Assembly: GCA_964458325.1 (NCBI GenBank)
Contig: CAYWIM010000062.1
Span: 1-27,888, forward strand
Source of the DNA: JAGMXM01 sp964458325
GTDB taxonomy: Bacteria > Verrucomicrobiota > Verrucomicrobiia > Limisphaerales > UBA1319
DNA length: 27,888 nucleotides
Direction of reading: 5' to 3'
The position numbers and the translations under genes are program-made. The notes under the pieces were generated by a model that was given only the letters and a program-made list of their open reading frames with translations, made no database searches and had not been told where the DNA came from. The first letter of the stretch is position 1. The number at the start of each line of letters is the position of its first letter. This document shows positions 16,806 through 23,400 of the stretch, piece after piece.

Positions 16806-16831
16806 CATACAGAAATCAATGAGCATGTCAA
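16804..16831 (-). promoter_or_regulatory. Promoter of the SPFH operon
   Basis: A perfect TTGACA (16831-16826) and TATGAT (16809-16804) spaced 16 bp on the minus strand, one of the best sigma-70 matches in the window. The predicted leader is about 30 nt. Its position also argues that the SPFH gene starts at 16766 and not further upstream. Confidence 0.65.
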
Positions 16832-16918
16832 GCGGGTATGATGAATGATCGTAATCGGGGAACAATCGCCGGGCTAATTCGGTCGACGGCGGGAGGATAC
16901 TGTGGGAGGATGAGCGAC

Positions 16919-18244
16919 ATGAGAACACTGAAGATGGCGGGTGTGAGCCGGAGGCAATTTCTGCGACAGACAGCGGCGGCGGGATTGGCGATTCCGGTGG
17001 CGGGTCAATGGGGCGGGTCAGCGTTGGGGGGGGCTGCGCCTGCGAGCGAGGCCGTGCGGGTGGGGCTGATCGGGTGCGGGGGCATGGGGCGGGGCGATCT
17101 GGCGGTGTTTCTGCAGAATCCGCAGGTTCAGTGTCCGGTGGTATGCGATGTGGACGATCGGAACGCCGCGGCGGTGGCGGCGTTGGTCGATGAGAAGCGG
17201 GGCCGGCCGCCCGAGGGTGTTCGGGATTTCCGGCGGATCCTCGAGCGGAAGGATGTGGATGCGGTGATTGTGGCGACGCCGGACCATTGGCACGCGCTGC
17301 CGACGATATTGGCGTTTGAGTCGGGCAAGGACGTTTATGTGGAGAAGCCGCTGGCGACGACGATTGCCGAGGGGCGGGCGATGGTGGAGGCGGCGAAGCG
17401 TTATGGGCGAGTGGCGCAGATGGGGGCGCAACGGCGGAGCAGCCCGGCGTATGCCGAGGCGATCGATCTGGTGCGGTCGGGCAAACTGGGCAAGGTGAGC
17501 CTGGCGCGCGCGTGGGCGTATCTGGATTGGATCAAGCCGATCGGCAATCCGCCGGACGGGGATCCGCCTGCGGAGGTCGACTACGATCTATGGCTGGGGC
17601 CGGCCCGGAAGCGGCCGTTCAATCCAAACCGGTTTCATTTCAACTTCCGATGGTTTTGGGACTATGCGGGCGGGCTGATGACCGATTGGGGAGTGCACCT
17701 GATTCAGGTGCTGCTGTGGGCGATGGGGCCGGAGCCGCCGAAATCGGTGATCTCGAGCGGAGGCAAGCATGTGCTCGAGGACAACTCGGAGACGCCGGAC
17801 ACCCAGATCACGGTCTACGATTTCCCGAGCTACACCCTGGTCTGGGAGCACAAGGTGGGCGTGGGGCTGGGCCTATACAACCGTCCGTGGGGCATGTCGT
17901 TCACAGGGACGGAGGGGACCCTGGTGATCAATGACAGCGGCTGCGAGATCTTGCGCGAGCCGACGAAGGACTCGATCGAGGCGCGCAAAATGCCGGGCGG
18001 GCCGGATCCGCGTCCCGCCCACATCCGGAACTTCCTCGAATGCGTGAAGTCGCGCCAGGAGACGGTCGAGCCATTGGAAGCGGGTCATCACGTATCGACG
18101 GTGGCGCATCTGGGGAACCTGGCGCTGCGGGCGGGCCGGAAGATCGACTGGGATCATGCGCGCGAGCAGGTGGTGGGCGACGAGGAAGCCAACCGCATGG
18201 TCCGCGCCGAGTACCGTGCGCCTTGGCGGCTGCCGAGGGGATAA
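16919..18244 (+). CDS. Tat-exported Gfo/Idh/MocA family oxidoreductase (second copy)
   Basis: A 441-aa dehydrogenase-like protein. I chose the ATG at 16919 because GGGAGGA (16904-16910) lies 8 nt upstream; the frame is open from 16838. The N-terminus has a clear twin-arginine signal, SRRQFLRQTAAAGLAIPVAG. Rossmann residues are VGLIGCGGMGRGD, with VEKPLATTIAEGRAM as the EKPL hallmark and RFHFNFRWFWDYAGGLMTDW in the C-terminal substrate domain. It is a distant paralogue of the protein encoded at 3545-4960, with different substrate-domain residues. It is divergent from the SPFH operon with a 152-bp shared upstream region. The substrate is unknown; sugars or sugar acids are typical. Confidence 0.88.
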   Translation: MRTLKMAGVSRRQFLRQTAAAGLAIPVAGQWGGSALGGAAPASEAVRVGLIGCGGMGRGDLAVFLQNPQVQCPVVCDVDDRNAAAVAALVDEKRGRPPEGVRDFRRILERKDVDAVIVATPDHWHALPTILAFESGKDVYVEKPLATTIAEGRAMVEAAKRYGRVAQMGAQRRSSPAYAEAIDLVRSGKLGKVSLARAWAYLDWIKPIGNPPDGDPPAEVDYDLWLGPARKRPFNPNRFHFNFRWFWDYAGGLMTDWGVHLIQVLLWAMGPEPPKSVISSGGKHVLEDNSETPDTQITVYDFPSYTLVWEHKVGVGLGLYNRPWGMSFTGTEGTLVINDSGCEILREPTKDSIEARKMPGGPDPRPAHIRNFLECVKSRQETVEPLEAGHHVSTVAHLGNLALRAGRKIDWDHAREQVVGDEEANRMVRAEYRAPWRLPRG

Positions 18245-18253
18245 GAGCTCCTT

Positions 18254-18386
18254 CTATAACCGCCCGGCCAGGCTCTCGGTCAGGCCGGTCTGATCGAGCA
18301 GATGCGACGAACCCAGCTTGCTGGGCAGTGCGGCGGCAGTCCTTGTCCACCAGAGCCTGCTTGAAAAGCTGGTAACTGTTCAGGAT
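18254..18386 (-). pseudogene. Remnant of a DUF4143-type AAA ATPase
   Basis: Reading the minus strand from 18385 to a TAG at 18254-18256 gives a stretch with LGSSHLLDQTGLTESLAGR. In ATPases of the AAA_14/DUF4143 group the segment LLGSS-LL-GLTESLAGRFE sits just after the Walker B region. Only about 40 codons remain, without P-loop or C-terminal domain, and the frame ends right after LAGR. It abuts an inverted-repeat element, so it is a recombination leftover. Recognition is from the motif alone. Confidence 0.5.
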
Positions 18387-18673
18387 AACCGCGAATGCAC
18401 GCCAATACACGTGAATGAGAAAGGGACCAGGCTGTGCATTCCGGGTGCGTTGACGGCATTCGCGTCCATTCGCGTGGATTTGCGGTTCGGCGCCTGAAGA
18501 CTGCGGTGGGCGACTTCGGCCAAGGTGACGGTGCTGATGGTTCCATCGACAGCCTTGCCATCACAGCGAGACAGAAAATGCCGGCAGGAAGGCGATTTGT
18601 GGTCCAGCGCGTAGAGGATGACGTTGGCGTCCACAAAGGCGCGGCTGCCGTTGAAGATGTCGTCGAGGTTCAT
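18380..18673 (-). pseudogene. Truncated PIN-domain toxin (VapC-like)
   Basis: The first 61 residues are a good PIN start: RAFVDANVILYALDH with acidic D15, and GTISTVTLAEVAHR with E53. After that the frame enters the inverted-repeat element (from 18487 down) and reads element sequence until a stop at 18380. The C-terminal half of a normal 130-140-residue PIN domain, including the TNDAL-type acidic residues, is absent and not found beyond the element. The nuclease should be dead. Its ATG overlaps the antitoxin stop by four bases (ATGA), the standard vapBC-like arrangement. Confidence 0.75.
18387..18487. repeat. 101-bp inverted-repeat element made of 10-bp units
   Basis: Arms 18387-18417 and 18457-18487 (31 bp each) match as inverted repeats at 25 of 31 positions. 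Each arm holds three tandem 10-bp units ending in GAAT or AAAT, consensus NNACGCGAAT. The 39-bp centre also contains GTGCATTC, complementary to GAATGCAC in the left arm. It sits at the junction between the ATPase remnant and the broken PIN gene. It encodes nothing evident and resembles the small palindromic repeat families scattered in many genomes. Confidence 0.6.
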
Positions 18674-18912
18674 TGGTCGAAGTAGTCGAGCTCCATGACC
18701 TCGCGGAATTGCTTGTCCGTGACCTTCAATGGTGGACGTTCCAACAATCGCGCCAGCCCGGATTTTCGCTGGCGCGAGCCTTTGCTCCGCTGGAGAAAAT
18801 CCATAAGCGCGTGCTGTATGATGTCGCTGATAGGCCGCTTGTCACGGGCGGCTACGATCTTCAGCTCGCGATAGATCTCATCTTCCAACTGTATTCCAAC
18901 TTTGACCTTCAT
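18670..18912 (-). CDS. CopG-type ribbon-helix-helix antitoxin, orphaned
   Basis: An 80-aa protein. The N-terminal part, KVKVGIQLEDEIYRELKIVA followed by ARDKRPISDIIQHALMDFL, is a ribbon-helix-helix DNA-binding domain. The C-terminal part (RKSGLARLLERPPLKVTDKQ) should be the toxin-binding tail. The reading frame is intact although the partner toxin is truncated, so the protein may still bind its own promoter or neutralise a related toxin elsewhere. No SD is seen before the ATG at 18912. Family assignment rests on fold pattern and gene order. Confidence 0.78.
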   Translation of the reverse strand: MKVKVGIQLEDEIYRELKIVAARDKRPISDIIQHALMDFLQRSKGSRQRKSGLARLLERPPLKVTDKQFREVMELDYFDQ

Positions 18913-18930
18913 AATGGATTCAGTGTGCCT

Positions 18931-19050
18931 TTAACGGGGTTCAAGTTCAATCCACGGAACCAGGACTTCCATGAGGGAGAAGCCGCCATGCTGGTAGAGC
19001 TTGCGGGAACTGGCGCCCTGGGGGCGGACCCGCAGACGGCCGCGGAGCAT
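18931..19050 (-). pseudogene. Stub of a prepilin/pseudopilin gene
   Basis: A 39-codon minus-strand frame contains HGGFSLMEVLV, the type IV prepilin cleavage motif: Gly before the cut, Phe at +1, Glu at +5, and a hydrophobic start. Basic residues precede it, as in true leaders. The usual 20-residue hydrophobic helix is broken after LMEVLV by PWIELEPR and a stop at 18931. It therefore looks like the 5' end of a type II secretion or pilus pseudopilin cut by a rearrangement. It lies directly upstream of the antitoxin. Chance similarity over 11 residues cannot be excluded. Confidence 0.4.
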
Positions 19051-19137
19051 TGCGAGGCTGCGTTGCGCGCGAGGTAATCGGCGGGCCAATGGAACCAAGT
19101 GAAGGGGGATCAGCAGGCCATGCGTCTGCTGTGCGGA

Positions 19138-20379
19138 TCAGGGTTGGGTGGCGGCGAAGTATTCGTCGAGGACGCGGGCGAGGTTTGCGCCGTAGTCGAG
19201 CCAATGGCGGGCGGTGGGGAAATCGTTGAGGCCGGCGATCCAATTGCAGTTGAGCTCGTGGACGACGGCGTCGATGCCGAACCGATCGAGCCAGCCGTCG
19301 CCGAGGGTGCCGGAGTTGCGGTAGGATGGGGCGGTGGCGCCTTCGGTGAACCACGTATGTTCCCGGAGGAGGGATTCGAGGAGCTTCATGCGCTCGAGGT
19401 GGCGGGATAGCTCGGGAACGGGCGGGCGGCTGATATGGAGCTGGCCGCCGCCGTCGTTGTGGAACTCGAAGGCGAGGTGGGGTTTTTGGCCAGTGCGGAT
19501 CATGGTGGCGAGCCATTGTTCGAGCGCGTCATTTTCGGGTGCGACCTCGGGATCGGCGGGCTTATCCCAGTTGCGGTTGAGGTCTTTGCCCTGGAGGTTG
19601 AACCGGGTGCGTCCGAGGGCGACGCCATCTTTGTTGGCCATGGGGAGGAGGTAGAGGCAGTAGCGCTCGAGGTAGCGGCGGGCGGCGTCGTCATTTTGGA
19701 GGAGGCGTTCGACCAGGCCCTGGGCGACCCAGTTGCCGCCGGGCTCCCAGGGATGCGCTCGGGCGCGGATGAAAACGCGGCAGGGGGCGGCAGGGCGTCC
19801 GACGCGGACGATTTCGAGGGTGCGGCCCTGGACGGTGCGGCCGATGGGGGAGATTTGAACCAGCGGGTTGGAGCGGATGGAATCGAGCCAGCGGTCGAGG
19901 TCGGAGATGCGGTAGGGTTCGAGGCGGGCGACGTAGAGCTTGGGGCCGGGCATCTCGAGGTCGAGCCGGATTCGGTTGGTGGGGATGGACTGGGTTTGGA
20001 CGGGGCGCCAGTCGCGTCCATTTTCGGAAACGAACATGGTTTTGAGCTCGCGGGCGACGGAGCCGGGGCGGCCATTCCAGACATTGCTGAGGTTGGTGAA
20101 CTCGAGGGTGAGTTGGGCGCCGGGGTCGGCGTGGAGGAGGAGATGGATGTGGCCGGCGGCGCGGTTGGGTGAGGAGCGCTCGTGATCGTAGAGGAGGTGG
20201 ACGAGGACCGATCCGTCGGGGGCGGGTTCGTACCAGACGGGGGAGGCGTTTTCGAAGCTGGTGTCGATAAAGGCGAGGTTAGTGGGTGCGGCGATCGTGT
20301 TGGTGGGTGATGGCGCCGCGGCGTCGATCGATGCGAGCGGCAGAGAGAGCAACAGGGCGAGGATGATGAGATATTTCAT
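19138..20379 (-). CDS. Exported M14-family zinc carboxypeptidase
   Basis: A 413-aa protein starting at 20379 with a signal peptide (MKYLIILALLLSLPLASIDA). An N-terminal beta-rich domain (about 35-150) precedes the catalytic domain, the layout of cytosolic-carboxypeptidase-like (Nna1/CCP) M14 enzymes. Zinc ligands are H209 and E212 in AHPWE and H307 in EFHNDG; DLNRN is at 267-271; the catalytic Glu is E375 in VVHELNCNW. It should remove C-terminal residues from peptides in the periplasm or outside. The frame continues 106 codons upstream into the end of the TPR gene, but that part is Pro/Ser-rich antisense-like noise. It is the last gene of the four-gene run, 40 bp after the TPR gene. Confidence 0.85.
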   Translation of the reverse strand: MKYLIILALLLSLPLASIDAAAPSPTNTIAAPTNLAFIDTSFENASPVWYEPAPDGSVLVHLLYDHERSSPNRAAGHIHLLLHADPGAQLTLEFTNLSNVWNGRPGSVARELKTMFVSENGRDWRPVQTQSIPTNRIRLDLEMPGPKLYVARLEPYRISDLDRWLDSIRSNPLVQISPIGRTVQGRTLEIVRVGRPAAPCRVFIRARAHPWEPGGNWVAQGLVERLLQNDDAARRYLERYCLYLLPMANKDGVALGRTRFNLQGKDLNRNWDKPADPEVAPENDALEQWLATMIRTGQKPHLAFEFHNDGGGQLHISRPPVPELSRHLERMKLLESLLREHTWFTEGATAPSYRNSGTLGDGWLDRFGIDAVVHELNCNWIAGLNDFPTARHWLDYGANLARVLDEYFAATQP

Positions 20380-20419
20380 AGTCAACGGGCAGATATCTTC
20401 TGGCCGGGGTAGCGTCCTG

Positions 20420-23400
20420 TCAATGGCTGGGAAGGATCCAGTGGCCATACCGGAGGAGTTTAGCGGCGGCCCACCATCGGGGCCAGGAGCGGTTGGATCG
20501 GCGGCTGGCGAGGGTGGCGAGGCGATGGAAGGTCTGGCGGGCGGCGCGGTAGCGATGGGTGCGGGCAAGGAGGCTGGCGAGCTGTTTGCGTTGGGGGCGG
20601 GTGAAGGCGGGGGGCGAGGGTGATTCCTCGAGGAATTGGAGGCCGATCCGGAGGTAATCGAGGAGGCAGCGTTCGTACCAATCGAGCGATTCTTCATTGA
20701 CGATGGACAGGACGTGGCGGCCGGGCTCGGGGTTCAAGTCGAATGCGTCCTCGAGGGCGGAAAAGATGTCGAAGCGGGCGAAACCGCCCTCGTGGCGCGG
20801 GAGGGTGCGGGCGTCGCGGATGAGGGCTTGGGCTTCGGTGTCGCGGCGGGTTTGCTGGTAAGCGATGAGGAGGTTATCGAGCATCCACGGCTCGACATGC
20901 GAGCGCTGGCGCCAATCTTCGAGCCACAGGGCGACCTGCCGGTGTTGGGAGAGGCATGTGAAGACGTAGCCGACCTGGCCCCAGAGCGAATCATCTTCGC
21001 GGAACCACTGTGCATGGGCGCGCAAGAGGCGGCGGAACTGTCTGCGGGGGGTGTTCCAGCGGGCGAAGATGCCCCACGAGGAGGATTGGCCCATGGACTG
21101 GCCAATAACCTGCAACTGGCGGATGAGGGCGCGGCGGGCCAGCTCGGATCGGCCTGGCAATTGGGCGAGGATGCGAGCATTGGCGAGTTTGCCGATGGCG
21201 GCGCGCAGGCCAACCCAGAGCCAGGCGGCGTTCGGATTAAGCTGGGGACGGGCGAGCAGCGGGCGGACGTTGCGTTCGGCCATCCGGCTCAGATGGCGGG
21301 CTGAGAGCCGCTGGGCGAGGAATTGGTACGCAGCGGGATCGTCTTCGGGGCGGGTGCAGATGCGTTCGAGGAGGGGGGGGATGGCGTGGAGATGGCCGAG
21401 GCGGAGCTCGAGGGCGATTTCGCGGTCGATGCGGGCGGGCTCGGTCGCGTGACCTTCGAGGCGCTCGAGTGTTTGACGGGCAGCATCGAAATCGTCGGAT
21501 TCGAGCTGGAGATCGAAGAGGTGGAATCCGGCGAACGTATAATCGGGATCGAGCTCGAATGCGTGCTGGAAATCGGCGAGGGCGCCGGTGCGGTTGCCTT
21601 GGCGGAGTTTGGAATGGGCGGCGTAGCCCCAGGGGACGGGGTCGAGGGGGTGGAGGCGGGCGAGGGCTTCGGCGGCGGTGACGGCGCCGGCGTATTCGCC
21701 GCGCTGGTCGTGCCAGGAGGCGAGCTCGCGCCAAGCCCAATCAATGTCGGGGTGATCGGCGAGGACTTCGTGCATCTGGCGGATGGCTTGGGGGAGGTCG
21801 CCCTGCTGGGCGATGATCAAGGCGCAGGTGGCGCGGAGTTCGGCGGGCGGGGGATCCCCAAGGGCGGGAGGGCGGCAACAGTCCAGGGCTTCCGGGTAGC
21901 GGCCGGCCAGGGCGAGCGTGGTGGCGCGGAGGCGCCAGGCCTCGACGAAGCGGGGGTTGCGGGCGATCGCCTGGTCCAGGGCGGCGATGCGCTGATCGCT
22001 CTGGTCGGGGCGATCGAGCATGCGGGCCTGGAGCCACCAGGAGCGGGCTTCGCCGGGGCGTTGGCGGGTGAGCTCCTGGGCCAGCTCGAGGCCAAGGCCG
22101 GGCTGGCCGAGCTGCCGGCTCCACGCATCGAGCTGGCTCCAGGCCCAATCGTAGCCGGGCTCGATCCGGACGGATTCGCGGATGCGGTCGAGCGCGGCGG
22201 CGGACTCGCCAAGCTTCCAGAGGACATGGGCGAGGGCGCCGTGGTTGAGGGGATCCTGCGCGGAACGCTGAACGGCTTGTTCGAGGACTTGGCGGGCATC
22301 GGCGAGGCGGCCGGCGTTCTCGCAGGCCTGGGCGAGCTCGCGCATGCCGGCGCCCCAGGCGGGATTGAGCTGGCGGACGCGGTCGAGGGCGTCGATTTCG
22401 GCGGTGTGATCGAGGCGGGCGCGGTGGACCAGGGCCAGATCGACCCAGGCGCGCGGCAGGAGCGAGAACCGCTCCGTCATTGGGCTCGCGATCTGGAGGG
22501 CTTCCGGGAGGCGGTCCATCGAGATGAGATGGCGAGCGAGAGCGGACCAGGAATGCCAGAGATCGGGCCGTTCGGCATGGGCCTGGCGGAGGAGCTGAAG
22601 GAGGTCGTCGGAGGAAAGGAATGGGCGGGCGAGTTCGGCGAACTGGAGGATGCCGTCGCCGAAGGTGGTTTGGCGGATCAGCTCGGACTGGATGAGCTCG
22701 ATGGCCTGGCGGCGGTCGGCAGCGGTGGCGCAGGCATGGATAAGGCCATGCATGGCAAAGCTGTTGTCGACCGAGATCTGGAGGGCGGCGGCGAACTGGG
22801 CGCGGGCTTCGGGGAGGCGTCCTTGGCGCACAAGACCATCGCCGCGGATATTGAAGAGGCCGGGATGGAACGGCTCGAGGGCGGCGGCGGCATCGAGCTG
22901 GCGATCGGCCTCATCGAAGCGCTGGAGGCCTTGAAGGGCAGTGGCGAGCTCGCGGCGGGCCCAGGCATCGTCGGGATTCTGTTCGACGAGGGCGCGGGCG
23001 ACGATCTCGAGGTCCGCGGGGCCATTGTCGCGGATCCATTCGATGCGGAGCTGGAGGAGAGGCAAGTAATGGGGGAACAGGCTGGCGGCTTGGGCGAGAT
23101 GCTCGAGTGCGGCGGCGCGGCCCTGGGTCTCGGCGAGGAGGAAGGCCACGGCGCGATGGGCATCGATCGCGAGAGGTTCGGAGGCGAGGATCTGGCGCCA
23201 GAGCTCGAGCTCGGCGCCGGGATCGCCCCGGCGTCCGGCGAGGGTGGCGGCGGCGCGCGTCCATTCGCCGGCGGATGCGCGGGAGCGGGCATGGGCCAGG
23301 AGGGATTCGGCGCGTTCGAGGTTGTGGCTGGCGGCGAGCTGCTCGGCGGCGAAAAGGCAGAGCGATCCATCCTCGGGCCGGAGGGCGAGGGCTCGATCCA

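Noticed and set aside
16767..16928. N-terminal extension of the SPFH protein by 54 residues
   Set aside because: This stretch contains the promoter TTGACA-N16-TATGAT and the AT-rich palindrome.
20380..20697. N-terminal extension of the M14 peptidase by 106 residues
   Set aside because: It overlaps the end of the TPR gene in another frame and would hide the signal peptide, which is clearly at MKYLIILALLL.
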